Part shown: in pieces, positions 7,733-12,731 of the stretch | How the letters are laid out: each line of letters starts with the position of its first letter | How positions within the stretch are numbered: position 1 is the stretch's first letter | NCBI GenBank assembly: GCA_001796045.1 | Contig: MGLN01000011.1 | Coordinates: 9,392 to 22,968, forward strand | Direction: 5' to 3' | DNA length: 13,577 nt | Origin: Caulobacterales bacterium RIFOXYB1_FULL_67_16 | GTDB lineage: Bacteria; Pseudomonadota; Alphaproteobacteria; Caulobacterales; Caulobacteraceae | Notes under the pieces: model-generated | Databases searched by the model: none | Told to the model about the DNA's origin: nothing | Seen by the model: only the letters and a program-made list of their open reading frames with translations | Translations under genes and position numbers: made by a program

Positions 7733-8311
7733 ATGGCCATCCGACGCATCCTCACCATCGACAACGCCGCCGACCTGGCGATCTTGAAACAGGTGTCCCA
7801 GCCGGTCGCGGGCGTCGACGACGCCGTGCGCGCCCTGATGGACGACATGCTGGAGACCATGTACGCGGCGCCGGGCATCGGCCTGGCCGCCGTGCAGATC
7901 GGCGCCCTGGACCGGGTCATCGTCATGGACCTGGGGGATCGCGACGGAACCGTCTGCGAAACCGAGGAAGAGGACACGCCGGAGGCCGCCGAGGCGCGCA
8001 AGAACCCGCGCTTCTTCGCCAATCCGGAGATCCTGTGGGCCTCGGACGAGCTGTACACCTATGAAGAGGGCTGCCTGTCCATCCCCGAGTATTTCGACAA
8101 GGTGGAACGCCCGGCCCGCGTCCGCATTCGCTATCTGAACCGTGACGGTCAGTCGGTGGAGGAAGAGGCTTCGGGCCTCTACGCCGTCTGCATCCAGCAC
8201 GAGATGGACCACCTTAACGGCGTCCTCTTCATCGACCACCTGTCGCGGCTGAAGCGGGAACGCGCCGTGACCAAGGTCAAGAAGGCCGCCAAGGACAGGA
8301 TCGCCGCCTGA
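7733..8311 (+). CDS. def: Peptide deformylase
   Basis: A 192-residue metalloenzyme that removes the N-formyl group from nascent proteins at the ribosome. All three motifs are present: GIGLAAVQ (48-55), EGCLS (112-116, metal ligand Cys114) and QHEMDH (155-160, ligands His156 and His160 with catalytic Glu157). Compared with E. coli Def there are about 19 extra residues between motifs 1 and 2, an acidic stretch around 72-94 (ETEEEDTPEAAEARK). The C-terminus is a basic helix (KRERAVTKVKKAAKD), as is common in Def. ATG 7733 was chosen because MAIRRILTID is the usual start; the frame stays open upstream without a plausible start. Its stop overlaps the next ATG by one base (TGATG). Confidence 0.97.
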   Translation: MAIRRILTIDNAADLAILKQVSQPVAGVDDAVRALMDDMLETMYAAPGIGLAAVQIGALDRVIVMDLGDRDGTVCETEEEDTPEAAEARKNPRFFANPEILWASDELYTYEEGCLSIPEYFDKVERPARVRIRYLNRDGQSVEEEASGLYAVCIQHEMDHLNGVLFIDHLSRLKRERAVTKVKKAAKDRIAA

Positions 8312-8553
8312 TGACAAAGCGCAGCCCTCGCCCCATCCGCCGCGGCCAGTCCCTGGTCATCGACACCCAGGGCCGCCGTCGCCTGACCCGCAGCCAGAAG
8401 ATCGGCGTCGCCGGAGTCGCCACCCTGGCGGGCGTCGCCCTGCTGGGCGTGGTGGCGGGCCTGCTGCTGGACCGGCTGCTGGACTTCGACGACGCCCTGG
8501 ACGCGGGCGGCGAGTGGGATGAGGGCGGCGGCGTCTTCACCCGCTGGCAGTAG
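8311..8553 (+). CDS. Small single-pass membrane protein between def and fmt
   Basis: An 80-residue protein. Residues 1-30 are strongly basic (KRSPRPIRRGQ, RRRLTRSQK), residues 31-53 form one hydrophobic helix (IGVAGVATLAGVALLGVVAGLLL), and the C-terminus is acidic and Gly-rich. The charge pattern predicts an N-in, C-out topology. Its ATG overlaps the def stop by one base, so translation is coupled to def, and fmt starts 27 bp after its stop. No known family was recognised. Codon bias matches the block, supporting a genuine gene. Its role in formyl-peptide or tRNA processing, if any, is unknown. Confidence 0.75.
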   Translation: MTKRSPRPIRRGQSLVIDTQGRRRLTRSQKIGVAGVATLAGVALLGVVAGLLLDRLLDFDDALDAGGEWDEGGGVFTRWQ

Positions 8554-8580
8554 GCGGCCTAAAGTTCTAAAGGCGTGCCC

Positions 8581-9504
8581 ATGCGCCTTGCCTTCATGGG
8601 AACTCCCGATTTCGCCGTGCCGTCCCTGGCCGAGCTTCTCGCCTCGGGCCACGAGATCGTCGCCGTCTATTCGCAGCCGCCGCGCCCGAAGGGCCGGGGC
8701 CAGAAGCTGACGCCGTCGCCGGTTCACGCCTTCGCCGAGACCATGGGTCTGCCGGTCTTCACGCCCGAGAGCATGAAGTCGCCCGAGGCCGTCGCCGACT
8801 TCCAGAGCCTGGATCTCGACGCCGCCTGCGTCGTCGCCTACGGCCAGATCCTGAACGCCGAGGTGCTGGCCGCGCCCCGGCTGGGCTGCCTGAACCTGCA
8901 CGGCTCGTTGCTGCCCCGCTGGCGCGGCGCCGCGCCGATCCAGAGGGCCATCATGGCCGGCGACGCCGAGACCGGGGTCCAGATCATGCAGATGAGCCTG
9001 GGCCTGGACGAAGGGCCGATCCTGCTCAGCGAAATCATGGACATCCGGCCCGACGACACGGCCGCCAGCCTGTCCGAGCGCATGGCCCATGTCGGCGCCG
9101 CCCTGTGGCCCCGCGCCCTGGCCGCCATCGATCGGGGCGGGGTGACGCCGACCGAACAGGTCGGCGAACCCACCTACGCCCGGAAGATCACCCCCGCCGA
9201 GGCCCGGATCGACTGGACCCGTCCGGCGGCCGAGGTGGACGCCCATATCCGCGGCCTGTCGCCCTTCCCCGGCGCCTGGTTCGAGACCCCGTCCGAGACG
9301 GGGCCGGTTCGGATCAAGGCCCTGCTGTCGGCCCTGGCCGACGGCTCCGGCGCGCCCGGAACCGTGCTGGACGACGCCCTGACCGTGACCTGCGGGACCG
9401 GCGCGGTGCGCCTGATCCGGGTTCAGCGCGAGGGCAAGGCGGCGCAATCGGCCGATGAGATGCTGCGCGGCTTCCCCCTGCCGGCCGGGACCGTGCTCGG
9501 CTGA
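8581..9504 (+). CDS. fmt: Methionyl-tRNA formyltransferase
   Basis: A 307-residue enzyme that formylates initiator Met-tRNA using 10-formyl-tetrahydrofolate. The N-terminal domain shows MGTPDFAVPSLAELL and the folate-binding signature CLNLHGSLLPRWRGAAPIQ. The catalytic trio is Asn105, His107 and Asp143 (SLGLDEGP). A C-terminal OB-like tRNA-binding domain begins around residue 205 (EARIDWTRPAAEVDAHIRGLSPFPGAWF). ATG 8581 is chosen over the in-frame GTG at 8575 because AAAGG (8569-8573) lies 7 bp before it and the family starts this way. The stop overlaps the truA ATG (TGATG). LHGSLLP replaces the more common LHASLLP. Fmt and Def act as a pair, which explains the shared block. Confidence 0.97.
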   Translation: MRLAFMGTPDFAVPSLAELLASGHEIVAVYSQPPRPKGRGQKLTPSPVHAFAETMGLPVFTPESMKSPEAVADFQSLDLDAACVVAYGQILNAEVLAAPRLGCLNLHGSLLPRWRGAAPIQRAIMAGDAETGVQIMQMSLGLDEGPILLSEIMDIRPDDTAASLSERMAHVGAALWPRALAAIDRGGVTPTEQVGEPTYARKITPAEARIDWTRPAAEVDAHIRGLSPFPGAWFETPSETGPVRIKALLSALADGSGAPGTVLDDALTVTCGTGAVRLIRVQREGKAAQSADEMLRGFPLPAGTVLG

Positions 9505-10247
9505 TGCCGCGCTACAAGCTGACCCTCGAATACGACGGCACGGCCTACAACGGCTTTCAGGCCCAGGAGGACCAGCCGACGGTCCAGGGCGCGGTCGAGG
9601 CCGCCATACTGGCCTTCTCCGGCGAGCGGGTGCGGATCGCCGCCGCCGGCCGCACCGACACCGGCGTTCACGCCACGGCCCAGGTGATCCACGCCGATCT
9701 GGAGCGCGACTGGCCGGTCGATACGGTGCTTAACGCCGTCAACGCCCATCTTATCAAACAGGACGTCTGCGTCCTGTCGGCCGAATACGCGCCCGATCCC
9801 GACTGGCACGCCCGCTTCTCCGCCACCGGCCGGGGCTATCTGTACCGGATCCTGAACCGCCGCCCCCAGCCGGTGCTGGAGCGTGACCGGGTCTGGCACG
9901 TCAAGAAGCCCCTGGACGCCGAGGCCATGCACCACGCGGCCCAGGTCCTGGTCGGCCTGCACGACTTCACCACCTTCCGCGACGTCGGCTGCCAGTCCAA
10001 GTCGCCGGTCAAGACACTGGACGTGGCCCGCGTCTCCCGCTTCGGCGACGAGGTGCATCTGGTCTTCCAGGCCCGCAGCTTTCTGCACCGCCAGGTCCGG
10101 TCGATGGCCGGCACCCTGGTCGAGGTGGGTCTGGGCCGCTGGACCGCCCATGACGTCAAGGCGGCGCTGGAGGCGAAGGACCGCGCCCGGTGCGGCCCCG
10201 TCGCCCCCTCGGCGGGGCTCTATCTCAGCGGCGTGCGCTACGACTGA
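9504..10247 (+). CDS. truA: tRNA pseudouridine(38-40) synthase
   Basis: A 247-residue enzyme that converts uridines 38-40 in the anticodon arm of tRNAs to pseudouridine. The N-terminus MPRYKLTLEYDGTAYNGFQ is classic TruA, and the catalytic Asp52 sits in AGRTDTGVHA. Later family blocks GRGYLYRILNRR, DFTTFRDVGCQSKSPVKTL and RSFLHRQVRSMAGTLVEVG are intact. The ATG overlaps the fmt stop by one base, so translation is coupled. It ends 18 bp before the stop of convergent asd. The gap has only a weak CCCC-GCCT-GGGG hairpin (10249-10260) without a T-run, so how the two transcripts end is unclear. Confidence 0.97.
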   Translation: MPRYKLTLEYDGTAYNGFQAQEDQPTVQGAVEAAILAFSGERVRIAAAGRTDTGVHATAQVIHADLERDWPVDTVLNAVNAHLIKQDVCVLSAEYAPDPDWHARFSATGRGYLYRILNRRPQPVLERDRVWHVKKPLDAEAMHHAAQVLVGLHDFTTFRDVGCQSKSPVKTLDVARVSRFGDEVHLVFQARSFLHRQVRSMAGTLVEVGLGRWTAHDVKAALEAKDRARCGPVAPSAGLYLSGVRYD

Positions 10248-10265
10248 ACCCCGCCTGGGGCTGGA

Positions 10266-11309
10266 TCAGCCGCGCTGCTGAACCAGGACCTCGGCGATCT
10301 GAACCGCGTTCAGGGCCGCGCCCTTCCTCAGATTATCGTTCGAGACGAACAGAGCCAGGCCGTGCTCGACCGTCGGGTCGAGACGCACCCGGCCGACGAA
10401 GACCGGGTCCTGGCCGGCGGCCTCCAGCGGGTTCGGCACGGCGGTTACGACCACGCCCGGCGCCTGGCCCAACAGCTCAAGCGCCGCCTCGACCGAAATC
10501 GCGCGCTCGAACTCGGCGTTGATCGACAGGGAGTGGCCGGTGAAGACCGGCACCCGGACGCAGGTGCCCGAGACCGGCAGGCCGGGGATCTCGAGGATCT
10601 TGCGGCTCTCGTCCCGCAGCTTCAGCTCCTCGTCGGTATAACCGTCCTCGCCCAGCTTGTAGTTCAGGGCCACGACATTGGCGGCGATCGGCACAACCCA
10701 CTTCTCGGGCGCGCCGAAGTCCACGGCTCCGCCGTCGCGGGCCAGGGCCGCGCCCTGCCCCACGGTGGCGCGCGCCTGGTCCTCCAGCACGCGAATGCCC
10801 TCGATCCCGCCGCCCGAGACGGCCTGATAGGTCGAGACCGTCAGACGCTTCAGCCCCGCCGCGTCGTGCAGGGGCTTCAGCACCGGCATGGCGGCCATGG
10901 TGGTGCAGTTGGGGTTGGCGATGATCCCCTTGGGCAGGTGGGCCAGGGCGTGGGGGTTCACCTCGGCGACCACCAGCGGCACCTGGGGGTCGCTGCGCCA
11001 GGCGGACGAGTTGTCGATCACCACCGCCCCGGCGGCCGCCACCTTGGGCGCCAGGGCCTTGGAGGTATCCCCGCCGGCCGAGAAGAAGACGATGTCCAGA
11101 CCGGCGTAGTCGGCGCTGGCCGCATCCTCGACCACGATCTCGGTCTCGCCGAAGCGGACGGTCTTGCCCGCCGACCGGGCCGAGGCGAACAGGCGCAGCG
11201 AGGCCAGCGGGAAGTTCCGCTCGGCCAGCAGGCCGCGCATCATCTCGCCGACGAGGCCGGTGGCGCCGACGATGCCGACGTGAGGAGGATTGGACGGGGA
11301 AAAGGACAT
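10266..11309 (-). CDS. asd: Aspartate-semialdehyde dehydrogenase
   Basis: A 347-residue NADPH-dependent enzyme that reduces aspartyl-phosphate to aspartate semialdehyde, the branch point to lysine/diaminopimelate, threonine, methionine and isoleucine. The Rossmann start is VGIVGATGLVGEMM (11-24), the catalytic Cys135 lies in ANPNCTT, and the active-site His259 in VFTGHSLSI. Dimer and NADP motifs such as STYQAVSGGG are present, and the length is normal. ATG 11309 has AGGAG (minus strand, 11322-11318) 8 bp upstream. Upstream on the same strand lie a Thr/Lys/Met/Ile-rich leader peptide frame and alternative hairpins, described separately; together they suggest attenuation by end-product amino acids. 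It is convergent with truA. Confidence 0.97.
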   Translation of the reverse strand: MSFSPSNPPHVGIVGATGLVGEMMRGLLAERNFPLASLRLFASARSAGKTVRFGETEIVVEDAASADYAGLDIVFFSAGGDTSKALAPKVAAAGAVVIDNSSAWRSDPQVPLVVAEVNPHALAHLPKGIIANPNCTTMAAMPVLKPLHDAAGLKRLTVSTYQAVSGGGIEGIRVLEDQARATVGQGAALARDGGAVDFGAPEKWVVPIAANVVALNYKLGEDGYTDEELKLRDESRKILEIPGLPVSGTCVRVPVFTGHSLSINAEFERAISVEAALELLGQAPGVVVTAVPNPLEAAGQDPVFVGRVRLDPTVEHGLALFVSNDNLRKGAALNAVQIAEVLVQQRG

Positions 11310-11334
11310 TCAGGCGTCTCCTGGAAGGATGGAG

Positions 11335-11432
11335 GCGCGGGGTTCAGCCGGATCGACCGCCCCGCGCATCGGCGGGGCTTGGGATCGGGGTTCGGCGCTT
11401 CAGACCTCGCGCACACCCGAAACCGCCCCGCC
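11335..11432 (-). promoter_or_regulatory. Putative four-segment attenuator in the asd leader
   Basis: Reading in the asd direction: segment 1 GGCGGGGC (11432-11425, inside the leader-peptide frame), segment 2 GCCCCGCC (11378-11371), segment 3 GCGCGGGGC (11367-11359), segment 4 CCCCGCGC (11342-11335). Segments 1:2 pair perfectly over 8 bp, 2:3 over 7 bp (GCCCCGC/GCGGGGC, 5- to 6-base loop), and 3:4 over 8 bp (17-base loop). So 2:3 excludes both 1:2 and 3:4, the geometry of trp/thr-type attenuators. Weak point: 3:4 is followed by a pyrimidine-rich CTCCATCCTTCC, not a T-run. Just beyond, CTCC (11334-11331) can also pair with the GGAG of the asd Shine-Dalgarno, so control could act on translation instead. 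Pairings are seen; function is inferred. Confidence 0.45.
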
Positions 11433-11480
11433 GAAGCCGGTGGTTTTCGAGGTAATCGCTTTGGTCATGGGGCGGGTCAC
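11400..11480 (-). CDS. Putative asd leader peptide (26 aa, Thr/Lys/Met/Ile-rich)
   Basis: A short frame on the asd strand from GTG 11480 to TGA 11402-11400, preceded by AGAGAG (11493-11488) at 7 bp. An internal ATG at 11468 gives a 22-residue version. The peptide begins MTRPMTKAITSKTTGFGG. Ten of its first 14 residues are Met, Thr, Lys or Ile, all products of the pathway asd feeds, ending in tandem Thr13-Thr14 and then a Gly-rich end reminiscent of the E. coli thr leader. The Lys AAA and Ile ATT codons are untypical for such GC-rich DNA. Segment 1 of the downstream attenuator lies at codons 17-19, where a ribosome stalled at the Thr pair would cover it. Known: ribosome-mediated attenuation uses this design. 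Inferred: that it operates here. The short length means chance cannot be excluded. Confidence 0.5.
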   Translation of the reverse strand: MTRPMTKAITSKTTGFGGAVSGVREV

Positions 11481-11488
11481 GGCGACGC

Positions 11489-11517
11489 TCTCTAAGGGCA
11501 AGGCTTGCCGCTGTAAA
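11489..11517 (-). promoter_or_regulatory. Possible asd leader promoter
   Basis: On the minus strand TTTACA (11517-11512; 5/6 to TTGACA) is followed by 17 bp and TAGAGA (11494-11489; 3/6). A transcript would begin close to the leader-peptide GTG at 11480, so this promoter would mean near-leaderless translation of the peptide; a start further upstream is also possible. The 17-bp spacer contains the perfect palindrome at 11497-11509. Confidence 0.25.
11497..11509. repeat. Perfect 13-bp palindrome, possible operator
   Basis: GGCAAG-G-CTTGCC is a perfect inverted repeat around a single G. It sits in the spacer of the candidate asd promoter, a position where a bound repressor would block polymerase. 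The one-base centre makes it a better DNA-binding site than an RNA hairpin. No known regulator was matched. Confidence 0.4.
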
Positions 11518-11571
11518 CAGGCTTTTGGAGACAGGATCGGCGCGGAGCCCGGTTTTGGCGACGGAATGCGC

Positions 11572-11608
11572 AAAAATCCGTCCCTCCCCCCAAGAGTTTT
11601 GGGGGAGG
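11572..11608 (-). terminator. G/C hairpin with offset T-run, possible terminator or dispersed palindrome
   Basis: CCCCCAA (11587-11593), a 5-base loop and TTGGGGG (11599-11605) form 7 bp. The stem extends by CCT/AGG (11583-11585 with 11606-11608) past one bulged C. Read on the minus strand, six bases separate the stem from TTTTT (11576-11572), so it is an imperfect intrinsic terminator facing the asd leader. It could instead be a copy of a dispersed intergenic palindrome; genome copy number would tell. Confidence 0.4.
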
Positions 11609-11664
11609 CCAATTTGCAGTGCAACGGCAAAATCGGTGCAATGTGCAAAAGAGTGCAATTTGGC
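11608..11664. repeat. GTGCAA hexamer cluster inside an inverted repeat
   Basis: GTGCAA occurs four times in 40 bp, starting at 11619, 11636, 11643 and 11653, all in the same orientation, with a fifth TGCA at 11615. The cluster is bounded by GCCAATTTGCA (11608-11618) and TGCAATTTGGC (11654-11664), which are inverted repeats with one mismatch and a 35-base loop. It resembles a multi-site operator. It lies between the asd leader and the small membrane protein gene, so it could serve either strand. Confidence 0.45.
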
Positions 11665-11889
11665 GGGCCTTCCTCCGAGATCGACGGGCGGCATTATAGG
11701 TCCGCTGGAAGGCGTGGTGGGTTGGAGGCTGAATTTTTCAGTCAGGCGATTGTTTTGACGACGGAATATTTTTGGAATTGGGATGGCTGGCTACCAAAGC
11801 GGACCTACCCGGCGGCTGCTAGGGGTGGTGAGCGGACGTTGCCGCAACTGTATTCGGCGGTATGTTCACTGATCGGACAGGGACGCTAG

Positions 11890-12126
11890 ATGCAGATCGA
11901 TCAGACAGGTTGGATATTTCTAGCCGTCGCGAGCATCTGCTTCGTAATCGTGGTGGTTGGTTTGAAGACTGGTAGAACGCTCGGCGTGGCGTTCCGGAGT
12001 CACCTCATCGCTCGACGAGAAAGCGAACCGGGGCTTTTCGGCTGTTCCCTGCTGATCTTCGGCGTGTTCGGCGCATTTCTTGTCTACGCCGTTCTGTCTG
12101 TCGGCTTGGGGTGGCTTAAGCCATAG
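11890..12126 (+). CDS. Small two-helix membrane protein, function unknown
   Basis: A 78-residue protein with two hydrophobic helices, about residues 8-25 (IFLAVASICFVIVVVGLK) and 49-74 (LFGCSLLIFGVFGAFLVYAV onward). They are joined by a basic, probably cytoplasmic loop (RSHLIARRESEPG). AGGGA (11879-11883) sits 6 bp before the ATG. Codon use is less GC-biased than in the neighbours (TTT, ATA-type and CTA codons appear), suggesting recent acquisition or an orphan gene. No family was recognised. Downstream, 12127-12268 contains nothing identifiable before the end of the GNAT gene on the other strand. Confidence 0.6.
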   Translation: MQIDQTGWIFLAVASICFVIVVVGLKTGRTLGVAFRSHLIARRESEPGLFGCSLLIFGVFGAFLVYAVLSVGLGWLKP

Positions 12127-12268
12127 CCCACGTCGGCGTCCGCAACGGGTCGAAGCGTGACTTAAACCTCCCGCCGGAAATCAGACGTTCAGATCGACCT
12201 CCGCCGACCATCGTCGTTCTTGACTTGTGGCGAAGGCCCAGCCTCCTAACACTTCCGCAGGACGGCCC

Positions 12269-12727
12269 TTACAAATCCAGATGCAGGAACTGGCTGAACT
12301 CATTCGCCTCGTACCCGGCGAACGGACCGCCATCCACGAAGCCGCGGCGGCGGTACATCGCCAGGGCCGGTTCGAAGGCGTCGCCGCGGCCGGTTTCCAG
12401 GCTCAGCCGTTTGACGCCTGCGGCCCGTGCGGCGGCGATGATCTGTTCCAGCAGCACCGCCGCCACGCCGCGCCGCAGATGGTCGGGGTGGGTGCGCATC
12501 GACTTCACCTCGGCCTGATCGGCGTCGATCAGCTTCAGGGCGCCGATGCCGGCAAGGGCCGCGCCGTCCCAGGCGCTCCAGACCGTGACGTTCGGCTGAA
12601 GCAGGCCGGTCAGGTCCAGGGCGTGGACGTGGCAGGCGGGCGAGGAGGCGTGCATGCCCTGCAGGTGGAAGGCCAGGAGGGCCCGAACCGCCTCCCCGCT
12701 CAGATCATCCACCCGCAGGGCGAACAC
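12269..12727 (-). CDS. GNAT family N-acetyltransferase (YsnE-like)
   Basis: A 152-residue acetyl-CoA-dependent acetyltransferase. The central strands WSAWDGAALAGIGALKLID lead into motif A, VKSMRTHPDHLRRGVAAVLLEQII, whose RRGVA loop binds acetyl-CoA pyrophosphate. The tail LSLETGRGDAFEPALAMYRRRGFVDGGPFAGY carries motif B and is typical of the YsnE-like subgroup. The substrate cannot be told from sequence. The start is GTG 12727, with AAGG 9 bp upstream; residues 1-25 match the family, so the internal Met25 is less likely. The GTG lies 4 bp after the fabB stop, so the two are probably co-transcribed, although no functional link is known. Confidence 0.88.
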   Translation of the reverse strand: MFALRVDDLSGEAVRALLAFHLQGMHASSPACHVHALDLTGLLQPNVTVWSAWDGAALAGIGALKLIDADQAEVKSMRTHPDHLRRGVAAVLLEQIIAAARAAGVKRLSLETGRGDAFEPALAMYRRRGFVDGGPFAGYEANEFSQFLHLDL

Positions 12728-12731
12728 GGAC

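Larger units (their letters stand above)
11523..11767 (+). repeat. Three near-copies of a 15-mer
   Basis: TTTTGGAGACAGGAT (11523-11537), TTTTGGCGACGGAAT (11553-11567) and TTTTGACGACGGAAT (11753-11767). The second and third differ at one position and lie exactly 200 bp apart; the first matches the second at 12 of 15 positions and starts 30 bp before it. Similarity does not extend beyond the 15-mers, which suggests binding sites or chance rather than a duplicated segment. Confidence 0.4.
11481..11889. other. Gene-free, more AT-rich intergenic stretch
   Basis: Between the asd leader peptide and the gene at 11890 no convincing protein gene was found. It holds the palindrome, 15-mers, hairpin and GTGCAA cluster listed separately, plus a small CTGAA-TTT-TTCAG inverted repeat (11729-11741) and an isolated TTGACG (11755-11760) with no good -10. 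The part from about 11600 on has noticeably more A/T runs than the flanks and may be foreign or decayed DNA. A 199-codon plus-strand frame (11290-11889) crosses it but looks spurious. Confidence 0.6.

Noticed and set aside
8179..9447. 422-codon minus-strand frame opposite def and fmt
   Set aside because: Low-complexity shadow of fmt; no family features.
10249..10260. Bidirectional terminator between truA and asd (CCCC-GCCT-GGGG)
   Set aside because: Only 4 bp of stem and no T-run on either strand.
10362..11495. 377-codon plus-strand frame opposite asd
   Set aside because: Antisense shadow of asd; His/Gly/Arg-rich composition typical of such artefacts.
11290..11889. 199-codon plus-strand frame ending immediately before the gene at 11890
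   Set aside because: It starts antisense inside asd, crosses the hairpin and repeats, and gives a product without recognisable structure or consistent codon bias.
11310..11889. Known riboswitch classes (lysine, SAM-II) upstream of asd
   Set aside because: No conserved core or pseudoknot pattern of these classes could be recognised by eye; the leader-peptide explanation fits better.
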